31,613 nt of DNA from JADCRZ01 sp041751095 (GTDB taxonomy: Bacteria; Bacteroidota; Bacteroidia; Chitinophagales; Chitinophagaceae), in assembly GCA_041751095.1 (NCBI GenBank), contig JBGSYC010000028.1:1-31613 (forward strand). Direction: 5' to 3'. The translations under genes were made by a program, and so were the position numbers. Positions 7,793 through 17,100 of the stretch are shown here, piece after piece. The notes under the pieces were generated by a model. That model did not search any database and was not told the DNA's origin. It saw nothing but the letters and a program-made list of their open reading frames with translations. Each line of letters begins with the position of its first letter. Position 1 is the stretch's first letter.

Positions 7793-9178
7793 TCAGAACG
7801 CATTTTTATCACCTTTCACGGTTACATATAATGTCAGAAATACGATACGTATATCAAGCCATATGCTCCAGTGTTCCATATACCATATATCATGTTCTAT
7901 TCTTGCCCTGAGTTCTTCTTCTTTTTTTATCTCACCGCGGAACCCGTGCACCTGTGCCCATCCTGTTACTCCCGGTTTTACAAAATGCCGGATCATGTAT
8001 TGGTTTAATATTCTTGAGTAATCTTCCGTGTGCTTAAGCATATGTGGCCGGGGGCCTACCACCGTCATATCTCCAAGCAATACATTCAGGAATTGCGGCA
8101 GCTCATCAAGATTACTCTTGCGCAGGAACTTACCCAGCTTGGTAAACCTTGTATCATCTCTCGTTACCTGTTTAAGATTTGAATCCTTATTCATCCGGAG
8201 GCTTCTGAACTTAATACAGGTAAAAGGTTTATTGTTTTTGCCCGAACGTGGCTGGGTAAAAAAAACGGGGCCTTTTGAATCGAGTTTGATCAGTAAAGCT
8301 ATGATAGGTATCAGCCACGACATGATAAACGTAAGAATAAAAAAACTGAATATCACATCAAAGAACCGCTTTTTTATTTGCCCTGCCATATCTTCCAACG
8401 GTTCGGAACGCAGGGAAAGAATAGGGATATCTTCAACAAAATCGAACTGTATGTTGCGGTTTACAAACATCCTCAAATCCGGCACGAACTTGAACCTGAT
8501 CATGTTCTTTTCGGCATCCTGCGCCAGCTCATAAATATATGAATGCTTTTCAGGAGATATCGTAGAATATATTTCGGTGATATTATTTTTAATAGAATAC
8601 GGAATGCACTCCTTTATGCGGCCGAGAATAGGGAAAACCGATAGCTCATGTACGTTCTGATAGTCTTCGAAATATCCTTCAACGGATGTCTTTTTGTTGT
8701 TGGCGAGGAATTTATCCATTAACTTTTTCGATAGCTCGTTATAGCCGAGAATGACGATCTTTTTATTGAACTGCTCTTTATTTCTCAGGTATCCCCCTCC
8801 TAAAATAAAGAATATCCTGCTCACCAGTAAGGTGATGCCGAAGCCTGTAAAGCTGAGTATAACGAATAAACGGGAGTAATTATAATCATATAGAAATATA
8901 AAGAGCAGTATGATCATCATAAACAGCAGGAAAGACTGAACCGTTCTTTTGGCAAATCTCTCAAAGCTCAGCACCTTGTCATTTATATAGAGTGCGGTAA
9001 AGTATGCACAACCTAACCATACGATATTTGTGATCATAAAGAACAGCATGTAATAACGATCCGTTGCAACCGGCACCTGTTCCATCAGGAACATCAGCGT
9101 TATATGTATTAGGTTGAGGGCAGAAAGGTCTAAAAAAGCGAAAAAGAATCTGAAAAGATTCGTGTAACGGGTATTCAT
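7793..9178 (-). CDS. wcaJ: Undecaprenyl-phosphate sugar phosphotransferase (WcaJ/polyprenyl glycosylphosphotransferase)
   Basis: 461 residues, the usual size for this family. Four N-terminal membrane helices lie within residues 10-125. A Rossmann-like CoA_binding_3 region spans about 138-250 (KIVILGYNELSKKLMDKF). A membrane segment at 275-298 leads into the bacterial sugar-transferase domain at 270-461 with GPVFFTQPRSGK, FRSLRMN, NLDELPQ (Asp358-Glu359 catalytic pair), VVGPRPH (374-379) and PGVTGWAQV. The enzyme moves a hexose-1-phosphate from UDP-sugar to undecaprenyl phosphate, the first step of repeat-unit assembly on the cytoplasmic face. It is the last gene of the long operon, followed by a strong hairpin. 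The symbol reflects family; whether it uses glucose, galactose or another sugar is not shown by the sequence. Confidence 0.93.
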   Translation of the reverse strand: MNTRYTNLFRFFFAFLDLSALNLIHITLMFLMEQVPVATDRYYMLFFMITNIVWLGCAYFTALYINDKVLSFERFAKRTVQSFLLFMMIILLFIFLYDYNYSRLFVILSFTGFGITLLVSRIFFILGGGYLRNKEQFNKKIVILGYNELSKKLMDKFLANNKKTSVEGYFEDYQNVHELSVFPILGRIKECIPYSIKNNITEIYSTISPEKHSYIYELAQDAEKNMIRFKFVPDLRMFVNRNIQFDFVEDIPILSLRSEPLEDMAGQIKKRFFDVIFSFFILTFIMSWLIPIIALLIKLDSKGPVFFTQPRSGKNNKPFTCIKFRSLRMNKDSNLKQVTRDDTRFTKLGKFLRKSNLDELPQFLNVLLGDMTVVGPRPHMLKHTEDYSRILNQYMIRHFVKPGVTGWAQVHGFRGEIKKEEELRARIEHDIWYMEHWSIWLDIRIVFLTLYVTVKGDKNAF

Positions 9179-9278
9179 TGACGAATGATTAAGTGATGCG
9201 AAAAATTAAAGGGATTATATCTGTGAGTTTCGGGAATTCATTTTACTATGTAGCAGGCCGGTACCTGAGGAGTTCCAA

Positions 9279-10061
9279 TCATTTATTCTGAATTATCCTG
9301 AATTGGTTTTTTTTTAACAGCCGGGTATTGATATACTCTTTAGAAAGCAGGTAAACAAACAATGAATTTGTTACAGCGTACCTTTTGAACAACCTGCCCG
9401 GTTCCTGCAGCAACCTGAATAACCATTCCAAACCAGCATCCTGCATCCACGACGGCGCCCTTTTCTGAATTCCGACAAGAACAGGTAATGCTCCGCCGAT
9501 GCCAATCATCACAGCATTGATCTTCCCTTTCATTGAAGCCATCCATTTTTCCTGTTTGGGGCATCCTAAAACAACAAATACAGCACATGCGCCGGAGTTG
9601 TTGATGTCCTCAATCACCCGGCTTTCCTCTTCGCTTGTTAATGTTCTGAAGGGCGGACTGTACATTCCGGCAATACTCAGATCAGGATATTTTGCTTTCA
9701 TGAAGTTGCCGGTTTTCTGCAGGAGGCCGGACGAACCACCATAAAAGTAAACCGGCAACTTTTTCGCCGTCAACTGTTCAAGCAGATCAGGCAGGAGGTC
9801 CATTCCGGCAACCCTGTCCTGGCTGACGCCATGAAGCATTCGCAAGCTCCACGTAAGTGGCCTGCCGTCTGGCGTTACGATATCAGCGTGATCAATCACC
9901 TTATTAAAATTCTTGTCCAGATAAGCCTCTATGAACATGTGTACATTGGCCACACATACATATGACGAATGCCTGGTCTGTGCCAGCGAAACGATGTTGT
10001 TGATGAACTTTGGGTAACTTCCCGTTGAGATTCCGAATTCGATAATTTTCTTCCTTTCCAT
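9279..10061 (-). CDS. WecG/TagA/CpsF-family glycosyltransferase (GT26)
   Basis: 260 residues from ATG, full family length. The family core is clear: VANVHMFIEAYLD, then VTPDGRPL with the conserved Asp, YFYGGSSG, FVVLGCPKQEKWM and IGIGGALPV. The C-terminus RAPSWMQDAGLEWLFRLLQE is the signature end of the family. These enzymes add N-acetylmannosaminuronate, N-acetylmannosamine or a related sugar to a lipid-linked acceptor, usually as the second sugar. It sits just before the initiating phosphotransferase in the operon, which fits that role. No membrane helix is apparent; peripheral attachment to the inner membrane is expected. The donor sugar cannot be read from the sequence. Confidence 0.92.
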   Translation of the reverse strand: MERKKIIEFGISTGSYPKFINNIVSLAQTRHSSYVCVANVHMFIEAYLDKNFNKVIDHADIVTPDGRPLTWSLRMLHGVSQDRVAGMDLLPDLLEQLTAKKLPVYFYGGSSGLLQKTGNFMKAKYPDLSIAGMYSPPFRTLTSEEESRVIEDINNSGACAVFVVLGCPKQEKWMASMKGKINAVMIGIGGALPVLVGIQKRAPSWMQDAGLEWLFRLLQEPGRLFKRYAVTNSLFVYLLSKEYINTRLLKKNQFRIIQNK

Positions 10062-10185
10062 TAGGTGATTTTAAACCAGAAATAAAGATTGATATTACTT
10101 TTTAGACCTGAATAATTCCGCTGCCACCTTATCCGGCCGATACAATGGAGATGCACTCCTCACATTGCCGGGATTTCCGTTATGA

Positions 10186-11277
10186 TCATACCGGATTTAC
10201 AGACCTGGACCGGCTCAAACGGGCATATTCCGACGAGTATCCTTTTGCACAGGACTTCATTGAATATTTCTTTGCAACATTTGAGATTGTTCTGTACATC
10301 ACATCACTTATCTTATCAGAGCGGTATAAGTTTATGATGTGAATAAGCGCATGTACGCAGGCGTTAATATCTCCGTTCGGGAAAAGAAATCCACCCGGCG
10401 TTGATTCAATTATTTCCGCCGGACCATCAATGTCAGAAGCAAGAACCGGCAGGCCTGCTGCAAAGCCCTCAAGGATGGTTAAGCCAAAACCTTCAAATCT
10501 TGATGGCTGAACAAGTATATCGTATGAACATAAATTTTCAAACAACCATTCCCTGTTTTTTTCGCCGATGAACTTAACGTGCTTTTCAAGTCTGAGTTTC
10601 TTAACCAGGTCATCGAGGTAAATGAATGAAGGCCCTGAGGCTTCACCGATAAACTCTAACGAAATGTTTACAAAGCCGTACACATAAATGGCCTTATGCA
10701 GGGCATGCAGTAAAATATCATGCCCCTTTTTTTCGTGTTCCACCCGGCTTATCTGTACGATTTTATAGGAATCATTTTCTTTGGCGAAATGATATTTCCG
10801 CTGTTTGAACAGTTGGGCGGCAATGCCATTGTAAACTGTTACAAGGGGATAACTGCATCTTGAACTTACATCAGCGTAAACCGCGTCGGATATGGCCACG
10901 AGTGAATGGTATAAATCGTAATACACTACAGGTATACCTACATCATGAATGGTATAAAGGAATTTACAACCAACCATTTTTAAAGCTTTCACCATATTCG
11001 GTTCATGGCAGTGAATGATGTCGGGCCTGATCTGCAACAATAAAATATTAAGTCTCAGGATCGGTAACGGGTTACGGCTCCCTTCTTTGCGGTTAATATA
11101 GTACACTTTCACCCTCTTGTCAACCTGCTCTATTAAGTTCTTACTCAACTTATCGTTTACAACAACCAAACACATTTCGTGGGTTGCACACATCTCATTC
11201 ATCAGCCCTATAGCAAGCACCTGTGCTCCGCCGGTGTCCATCGAAAAAAGACAATGAACGATCTTTAGTTTACGCAT
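10186..11277 (-). CDS. GT4-type glycosyltransferase
   Basis: 363 residues from ATG. The N-terminal lobe begins KIVHCLFSMDTGGAQVL, a nucleotide-sugar GT-B start with the GGAQ variant of the glycine-rich loop. The C-terminal lobe carries KIVQISRVEHEKKGHDIL and QPSRFEGFGLTILEGFAAG, the E-x7-E motif of retaining GT4 enzymes. A cytoplasmic or peripheral enzyme adding one sugar to the lipid-linked repeat unit is expected. It lies between a GT2 gene (37 bases upstream) and the GT26 gene (124 bases downstream). Donor and linkage are not predictable. Confidence 0.92.
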   Translation of the reverse strand: MRKLKIVHCLFSMDTGGAQVLAIGLMNEMCATHEMCLVVVNDKLSKNLIEQVDKRVKVYYINRKEGSRNPLPILRLNILLLQIRPDIIHCHEPNMVKALKMVGCKFLYTIHDVGIPVVYYDLYHSLVAISDAVYADVSSRCSYPLVTVYNGIAAQLFKQRKYHFAKENDSYKIVQISRVEHEKKGHDILLHALHKAIYVYGFVNISLEFIGEASGPSFIYLDDLVKKLRLEKHVKFIGEKNREWLFENLCSYDILVQPSRFEGFGLTILEGFAAGLPVLASDIDGPAEIIESTPGGFLFPNGDINACVHALIHIINLYRSDKISDVMYRTISNVAKKYSMKSCAKGYSSEYARLSRSRSVNPV

Positions 11278-11314
11278 AATGATTAAGCTGTCGCGTTCGT
11301 TATTTCCCGGGATT

Positions 11315-12289
11315 TTATGCCGTCTTGAAAGACCTGTAAAAAGCTTTTAAATTAAGCCTGTGCTTACGATTGGTATCAATCACCGTAAAGCGGTTCTTTA
11401 TTCCGGAGTAATTAATAACAATATACCTGGCAAGAAATGATGGCATCAGCAAAATTGCAAATCCTATGCACCTGACATAAAGCTTATCAGCGTACTTTAT
11501 CAGTGAATGAGAGTCAACTTTCGATTTACTTGCAACGCCCAGCAATACAGCTTCGATTAAGCTAAATGACAAAGCCCGCGGGTTGTATCTTTTGAGATCC
11601 TGGTGGTATAAATTATAGTATAGTTTTTGAGCCTCGAACTTTGTTTTCACGCTTGAAACGTCTTTTAAACGGGATAAAGTTAAAAGGCTGTCACTCCTGT
11701 CTCGTTCTCTTTCTACCGCCACGAGAGGAACGAGCAACTGGGGCGATGTTTCTTTTTTTACCCTTAACCAGTTAAGATGCTCAAACATCCTGAATTGTTC
11801 AAAGAATAAGAATTTCTTGAGTATCTCTGCCAAAACTACATGTGTATAGTCCAACCCGACCCTGCCACTTACCCAGTCTTCATATTTTACTTCTTCCGGC
11901 TTAACCAAACTTTTGAAGAATTCAGCCCTGTCAGACACGACAAACAAAAAGTGGCTGGTGCCAGGATGACTGACAAGGGTATCCTGAACCTTTACCAGCG
12001 CATCTTTGGCAAGCGCATCATCACTATCCAGAAAAAAAATATACTTTTTAGATGCGAGTTCGATTCCCCTGTTCCTTGAGTAGTTAACGCCGTAGTTTTT
12101 TTCATTGATTATTACTTTGATGAAAGGATGAATGCGATTCACCTGAATTAGATAATCCCTGGTTGAATCTTTTGAACAATCATCTATAACAATAACCTCG
12201 AGGTCATCACTTTTTTGCGTCAGTATACTTTCAATACACCGCTTTAAGGTTTCCAAACGATTGTATGTTGGTATAACAATGCTTATCAT
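11315..12289 (-). CDS. GT2-type glycosyltransferase
   Basis: 324 residues from ATG. GT-A start ISIVIPTYNRLETLKRCIE, then DLEVIVIDDCSKDSTRDY and FFLDSDDALAKDAL with the DxD metal site, all within the first 100 residues. The C-terminal half (about 200-324) is poorly conserved and basic. It has a hydrophobic stretch near 272-288 that may attach it to the membrane. It is in line with the neighbouring transferase genes. It should add one sugar to the repeat unit; specificity is unknown. Confidence 0.9.
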   Translation of the reverse strand: MISIVIPTYNRLETLKRCIESILTQKSDDLEVIVIDDCSKDSTRDYLIQVNRIHPFIKVIINEKNYGVNYSRNRGIELASKKYIFFLDSDDALAKDALVKVQDTLVSHPGTSHFLFVVSDRAEFFKSLVKPEEVKYEDWVSGRVGLDYTHVVLAEILKKFLFFEQFRMFEHLNWLRVKKETSPQLLVPLVAVERERDRSDSLLTLSRLKDVSSVKTKFEAQKLYYNLYHQDLKRYNPRALSFSLIEAVLLGVASKSKVDSHSLIKYADKLYVRCIGFAILLMPSFLARYIVINYSGIKNRFTVIDTNRKHRLNLKAFYRSFKTA

Positions 12290-12337
12290 GAGAAGATGTT
12301 AATCTGTTTTTATGAAAACTGTAATTCTAATGGTACA

Positions 12338-12368
12338 AAGCACAAGCACCTAAACGGTGCTTGTGCTT
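12338..12368 (-). terminator. Intra-operon hairpin that contains a GT2 stop codon in its loop
   Basis: A perfect 13-bp stem, AAGCACAAGCACC and GGTGCTTGTGCTT, closes a 5-base loop. On the minus strand the 5' arm encodes the last codons of the GT2 gene (STST) and the loop holds GTT-TA, so the TAG stop at 12350-12352 spans loop and 3' arm. No T tract follows (TGTACC). It may be an attenuator, an RNA-stability element or a weak terminator rather than an operon end. Confidence 0.6.
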
Positions 12369-13288
12369 AATCTGCTTTTTGGATAAAATTTATAAACGTA
12401 TGGCTTCAGATACCTGCGGGCAAAATGACGGGGTGATTTAATCAATGAAATAAGCAGCAAGGGAGAACGGAGCACATACCTGAAAAATGTACGTATGTTC
12501 CATTGCGCGATGGGTTGATAACCGCCATTCCATTTATACCGGAATATCTTAAACTTTTTCAGAGCATTCCACAGATTGGGCAAGGAAAGCAAATCGAAAT
12601 TCGCATACCGAAGGTGAAGTGCCGTCAGTTCCGTGTCCTGTAAAGTTAAATTACTGCTCAGGTTGGAAGACGTGCCTTCCAAATAATAACCTACATGCTT
12701 ATCAACTTTTACACAGGGAAATTTTTGCACTGCCCGGATCTGAAAGTCAAAATCTGCTACCAGCCGGAATTGTTCGTCAAAGTACCCGATCGCGTCATGC
12801 AATTCCCGCCGCCACATGGGAAAACAACTGATATGAAAATCTCTTAAAAATTCCTTTCTGTTTCCTTCAAACTGCAGGCCGGCAATACGCTTCCCTTCCT
12901 GTTTGCCGTATTCGCTTACCATGGTAAACTCCCCAAATGCAATTGCGGCCTTCCTGTTTTTATCCAATGCGTCAGCCAGTTGGTTTAATGAGTCGGGCAG
13001 GCGTACATCATCAACATTCCAGTTGGTGATATACTTCCCTTTTGCAGCATAAATCCCCCTGTTCCAGCTTACATACAGCCCTTCGCGCTCGGGAACAACA
13101 ATGTGTTTTACGCAGGGAAGCTGCGGCAGATATTTATTGATAATGTCAAGTTCCTTTTCCCGGGGTTCATTATGGATCAGCAGAATTTCAATTTCGTATT
13201 TATTGGTAATTTTTTGAACAGCTTCAAAATATCCTTCGAGATATTGCTGACAGTTATAAAGTGAACTGATGACGGTAATCCGGTACAT
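12350..13288 (-). CDS. GT2-type glycosyltransferase
   Basis: 312 residues from ATG. The start MYRITVISSLYNCQQYLEGY and the block EIEILLIHNEPRE are GT-A nucleotide-binding features. YITNWNVDDVRLPDSL carries the metal site as a V-D-D variant of DxD. IAFGEF and FRLVADFDFQIRAV with ADFDF match the acceptor-side Asp of inverting GT2 enzymes. The C-terminal 90 residues are basic and aromatic. Its last codons take part in a 13-bp hairpin with the downstream DNA. A repeat-unit glycosyltransferase is the likely role. The sugar is unknown. Confidence 0.88.
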   Translation of the reverse strand: MYRITVISSLYNCQQYLEGYFEAVQKITNKYEIEILLIHNEPREKELDIINKYLPQLPCVKHIVVPEREGLYVSWNRGIYAAKGKYITNWNVDDVRLPDSLNQLADALDKNRKAAIAFGEFTMVSEYGKQEGKRIAGLQFEGNRKEFLRDFHISCFPMWRRELHDAIGYFDEQFRLVADFDFQIRAVQKFPCVKVDKHVGYYLEGTSSNLSSNLTLQDTELTALHLRYANFDLLSLPNLWNALKKFKIFRYKWNGGYQPIAQWNIRTFFRYVLRSPLLLISLIKSPRHFARRYLKPYVYKFYPKSRLSTSTV

Positions 13289-13387
13289 TGAGTTTGTTTT
13301 TAAAGACGTTGATCCTTGCCTATAATACTATTGGTTTCATCCAAAATGTTTGCTGATCCGGCAATCTTAACAGCGGAGCAATGGCGC

Positions 13388-14527
13388 TTAAAGTTCACTG
13401 ATATACCTGGTTATTAAATTTCCGGTCGTATTCCAGTTGAGCCTCGTTTCATACTCGTTATAAGAGGACAAAGCGAGAGCCGCATATTTTTCAGGATCGG
13501 TGAAATTATTCAGGATCAGGTCTGCATATTCCTTTACTCCGGCATTTACATCCAGCGTAAAACCATTTTTACCATCTTTAATCGCGGTAGTAATACCGCC
13601 GGTTTTACGCGAAAGAGACGGCATCCCAAATGAACTTGCTTCGCAAAAAACGATCCCAAACGCTTCAGCTTCCGAAGGCACAAAAAGAAAGTGGCATTTT
13701 CTGAATAAATTTTCCAGGATGATGTTTTCACCCGGTAGAGATTTGTTTAAAAAGCCATGATCGATAACATGCGCCGGCAGATTTTTCACCGGAAGATCTT
13801 TTATGCCGACGAGGTGTAATTCAACTGCCACGCCTCTTTTCGTGATTTCCTCCACCGTGTCAAATACAAGATCCCCGCCCTTTCGTTTCCAGTCAACCCC
13901 ATTAAACAAAATTCTTAATGTAGACCTGCCTCTTTCATGTATAAGACTGGTAATCTCTTCCTTTGTATAATGAACATTCAGATTAGCGCCGAAGGGAGCT
14001 ACTTTTACCTTTGACGGATCTATACCATAATCGTTTATTGCAGAACGGGCCGCCCAGTCTGAAGAATAAACAGCAAGAGAACAGCTATCGAGAGCCTGCT
14101 TTTCCAACTCATGTCCCTGCCGGATGATATCTGCAGATAGATTATTAAAAAACTGGTAGTAGCCCAACATGCTGGCAAACGTTGCATCAGTGTAAATGAT
14201 TTTTGGCTTACTGGTTTCCAGGTAGGCAATCGGAATTGACCCTGGCGAAAAAACACAATCGTATTCTTTACCCGAAAGACAACCGGCCACTTCCTTTGCA
14301 TAACCGCGTGCGTTGGCGATGGTTCTTTCAGCCGGAAAATCCTGCTTTAATATTCTTGGGTAAATGACCTTCTTCAAAAAATTAATTGGCGTAACTGTAT
14401 GATGCAGGTTCCCGATATATTGGATCCGATTACCACTTTGTTCCAGCGATTTGCTGATGTGATATCCTAACCCTGACCAGTTAAGAATATTTCTCGCATC
14501 ATAAGTGGTAACGAACGCTATATTCAT
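13388..14527 (-). CDS. GT4-type glycosyltransferase
   Basis: 379 residues from ATG. GT-B fold: NIAFVTTYDARNILNWSGLG at the start, CVFSPGSIPIAYL in the N-lobe, LRILFNGVDWKRKGGDLVFD opening the C-lobe, and FVPSEAEAFGIVFCEASSFG as the E-x7-E motif with PSLSRKTGG after it. No membrane helix is seen. The family uses nucleotide-sugar donors with retention of configuration. It follows the Wzy-like gene by 138 bases and precedes a GT2 gene by 99 bases, in the same direction. It is one of two GT4 enzymes in the operon. Confidence 0.92.
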   Translation of the reverse strand: MNIAFVTTYDARNILNWSGLGYHISKSLEQSGNRIQYIGNLHHTVTPINFLKKVIYPRILKQDFPAERTIANARGYAKEVAGCLSGKEYDCVFSPGSIPIAYLETSKPKIIYTDATFASMLGYYQFFNNLSADIIRQGHELEKQALDSCSLAVYSSDWAARSAINDYGIDPSKVKVAPFGANLNVHYTKEEITSLIHERGRSTLRILFNGVDWKRKGGDLVFDTVEEITKRGVAVELHLVGIKDLPVKNLPAHVIDHGFLNKSLPGENIILENLFRKCHFLFVPSEAEAFGIVFCEASSFGMPSLSRKTGGITTAIKDGKNGFTLDVNAGVKEYADLILNNFTDPEKYAALALSSYNEYETRLNWNTTGNLITRYISEL

Positions 14528-14665
14528 TAAGGATGAATCTATTTAGTTTAAGATTTGCAGATCCGGGTGTAGGATCGCGATAATAGCTAACGGTAATAAC
14601 GACAAAATCGTACTTGTGCCAGGGAAATTTTAAAGGATGTTTTCTGAGCTTAATGGATGCCCGAT

Positions 14666-16039
14666 TCAAAGAGTTGCCATTCGTTCAGATTGATATTGCG
14701 GTTGAATATCCATCGCATCTGTTTTGACTGCTTCCAGCTTCCATTTTTTACATCGTATAACCGAGTACAGCGCGAAATATACCATAGACCAGAGGTTTCC
14801 TACCAGTGCATCTCCTCCCATTAACAGGGAACTAACGAAGAGCACAAAGAAATAGCCACATAAGAATGCCACAAGCCAGTCTTTTGTTCTAAAATATAAA
14901 AAAAGGCTATCCACAAAAAATACCAGTATTATCCCGAAGATCAGCAGTACGCCAATCCAGCCGGTATGTATAAGATAGTACGGGATGGTAGAATCGGCAT
15001 TCCAGGCGCCAATCGAATCCATACGGGGATAGTATTTTCGATCCATCCCGGCGCCGATCCAGTCATTCGTTTCATTTCCAATTTTCATCGCTTCATCGAG
15101 GTACTGAAAGCGGATGTTTACGTTCCCTTCCTCCTTTCCTTCGGTTTTTACGGAAGTCATTCTGTCGCCGAAGTAGTTAAGCTGGCTGGGAAAGATAGTT
15201 TGGATGCCTACGTAAGAAGCACCCAGAAAAAATGCGAACATCACCAGGTTTTTGATCATTTTGCCATTGAGCTTAAATCCATACAGCAGCAATAAAAAAG
15301 CTACCTGCACTAACACCGAAATTAATATCGACCTGGTGAAAGTAAACAGAATGCCTATCGGCAGAATAAAGATATTAAGCATGACAATATTTCTGTTCAC
15401 CTGAATGGTTTTCGTAAGAATAGATAAAAACGACAACACCAGAACCGGAACGAGCCATATGGGTATTGTGCGGAAGTCTCTGAGGAACGTTCCGGCGCCA
15501 AAATCAAGTTCCTGGTATATCAGTGACTCATCGAACAATGGCAACACCTTGCTTGAGTTCAAAATATAGAGCAGGGTGGAGACCGGGGTTACGTAAAAAG
15601 TCAGCTTTAGAAACTTTTCATACTGATCTCTTGTTACCGATTCATAAATCGCCACCCAGAGAAAATAACTCAGCGACAAATAAAAAAATATTCGTCCGGT
15701 AAGAAACACTTCACTGGTTCTTGAATACCCCAGGAAAGTCCTCAGCCATAAAAAAACAATATACACCATGAACACCGTGATGAGCTTCGTGCCTGCCCAT
15801 GGTACTTTCTTGTAGCGTATCTTCATCAGGAAAATCGCGATCAGGGCCGTTATCACGAAAGCCGCGTCCCCAAAAACAGTAGCATACGGCGAAAGAATAT
15901 ACTTGCCGGCTATAGATATCCGTTGGTTGATAAACGCTGCCTCCCCCTGTAGTAAAGCATGTGGAAAGATCAGATAGAAAAACGGGTTCTTCCTTCCAAA
16001 ATATAAACTTATCCCCAGGTAAAATAATATTGCTATCAA
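14666..16039 (-). CDS. Wzy-like polysaccharide polymerase / O-antigen-ligase-type membrane protein
   Basis: 457 residues, strongly hydrophobic throughout, with roughly ten to twelve membrane helices. A larger polar stretch at about 280-345 (ending GNETNDWIGAGMDRKYYPR) is the typical long periplasmic loop before the last helices. Sequence conservation in this family is low, so the call rests on topology and on the operon containing Wzx, WcaJ, Wza and Wzc but no other polymerase candidate. It would join lipid-linked repeat units at the periplasmic face. The frame starts at TTG (16039); no ATG precedes it before an in-frame stop and the next Met is residue 72, so TTG is the best choice. Confidence 0.75.
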   Translation of the reverse strand: MIAILFYLGISLYFGRKNPFFYLIFPHALLQGEAAFINQRISIAGKYILSPYATVFGDAAFVITALIAIFLMKIRYKKVPWAGTKLITVFMVYIVFLWLRTFLGYSRTSEVFLTGRIFFYLSLSYFLWVAIYESVTRDQYEKFLKLTFYVTPVSTLLYILNSSKVLPLFDESLIYQELDFGAGTFLRDFRTIPIWLVPVLVLSFLSILTKTIQVNRNIVMLNIFILPIGILFTFTRSILISVLVQVAFLLLLYGFKLNGKMIKNLVMFAFFLGASYVGIQTIFPSQLNYFGDRMTSVKTEGKEEGNVNIRFQYLDEAMKIGNETNDWIGAGMDRKYYPRMDSIGAWNADSTIPYYLIHTGWIGVLLIFGIILVFFVDSLFLYFRTKDWLVAFLCGYFFVLFVSSLLMGGDALVGNLWSMVYFALYSVIRCKKWKLEAVKTDAMDIQPQYQSERMATL

Positions 16040-16115
16040 AGGAATATTTTAATGATCATAACTAGTGATGGTGAACACGCAACCGCCTTTCTTACCCGGT
16101 AAAACACAATGAATA

Positions 16116-16877
16116 TCAGATCCACCGCTTTGAAGCTCTGAGAAATCCATTTTTCTTTACAAAACAAATATCACATTGACCCAATGCCCCGTCTAATGGC
16201 CTTCTGAGAAACCCGGGGAAATCGTAAACCACGTAATCCCTTTCCAGCATAAAGCTAATTACATCTGAAATAAGAGGAATACCCGGAGTGCCGTCAAAGT
16301 CAATCAAAGAAACTTCCATTATGTATACTTCGGTAAGGCCAAAGGTGCTTTCGGCTCCCTTTAATGCTTCCAGCTCAAACCCCTGCACATCGAGCTTTAT
16401 CAGTTCCGGCATCTGTAACTTACCTGAGCTGACAATTTCGTCAATTGTGATCATATCTATTTCTCTCTGCCTGCCTTTCTTTTTGAGGTCATCACTCGTT
16501 TGGGGCAGAAATGAAGACCCTGCCAAATCATCCCATACAGTTAGTGTAAGTACACCTTTTTCAGCAGCGGCACCCGCCAGGAAATAGATTGACCCCGGAA
16601 ACTCCGAACAAAATTCTTCCAGCTTTCCTTTCATTTCTAATTGTGGCTCAATCAGGCAGAATGCGGAAGACCTGAATACGCTTTTGGCCTGCCTGCTCCA
16701 TTGTGCACTATTGGCGCCAACATCGATAATTGCCTTACATTTTAAACCACGAAAGCTCAGGTCTTCAAGCATATATTTCATTTCACCCACGGGGCGTGTA
16801 TGATGGCCAGGTCCCCCAACCGATTTCTTAATCTCATAACCTGATGATTTCAAAACTCCTTTAATAAAATTTTTCAT
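16116..16877 (-). CDS. FkbM-family methyltransferase
   Basis: 253 residues from ATG. CKAIIDVGANSAQWSRQA is the S-adenosylmethionine-binding motif I with the acidic loop. FCLIEPQLEMK gives the motif II Glu, and LIKLDVQGFELEALKGAE is the FkbM-specific block. The family methylates hydroxyl groups on sugars or polyketides, so O-methylation of a repeat-unit sugar is the likely job. It is cytoplasmic, lies 76 bases before the Wzy-like gene, and its start codon is only 9 bases from the edge of a 214-bp repeat. That repeat separates it from the preceding GT2 gene. No substrate can be assigned. Confidence 0.88.
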   Translation of the reverse strand: MKNFIKGVLKSSGYEIKKSVGGPGHHTRPVGEMKYMLEDLSFRGLKCKAIIDVGANSAQWSRQAKSVFRSSAFCLIEPQLEMKGKLEEFCSEFPGSIYFLAGAAAEKGVLTLTVWDDLAGSSFLPQTSDDLKKKGRQREIDMITIDEIVSSGKLQMPELIKLDVQGFELEALKGAESTFGLTEVYIMEVSLIDFDGTPGIPLISDVISFMLERDYVVYDFPGFLRRPLDGALGQCDICFVKKNGFLRASKRWI

Positions 16878-16886
16878 GCTTATGCT

Positions 16887-17100
16887 TTAGGCGCTTAGGC
16901 GCAAACATCTAAACTTTTTTTTAGATAATTTTTTAGCCCTTAGAAAAGAAGGATCACTAAGAAACACGAAGAACCACGAAGGACACTGCGTCACGCTTTG
17001 TGTTCTCCTCGTGCCTCCTTTGTGTTAGTGTTCCCTAAGCAAGGGTACGATCAGGAAGTTCACCCCTAAAGAGGTTTATTTTCCAAAGGAAAATTCGTAG
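16887..17100. repeat. Dispersed hairpin repeat, copy A (second copy at 31390-31613)
   Basis: 214 bases that recur almost exactly at the window's right edge; the only differences seen are an extra AAGAACCACG in copy B and an extra copy of the flanking 9-base GGCGCTTA-type word. Inside, 16955-16986 (CACTAAGAAACACGAAG...GGACAC) pairs imperfectly with 17000-17030 (GTGTTCTCCTCGTG...TTAGTG) around a 13-base loop. The left edge carries tandem TTAGGCGC words. The right 35 bases encode the last ten codons and the stop of the GT2 gene at 17066-18148. It is MITE- or REP-like: no coding frame of its own. Confidence 0.9.

Noticed and set aside
16955..17030. Intrinsic terminator between the GT2 and FkbM genes
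   Set aside because: The arms pair imperfectly and the hairpin belongs to a dispersed repeat; no T run follows on the minus strand next to the stem.
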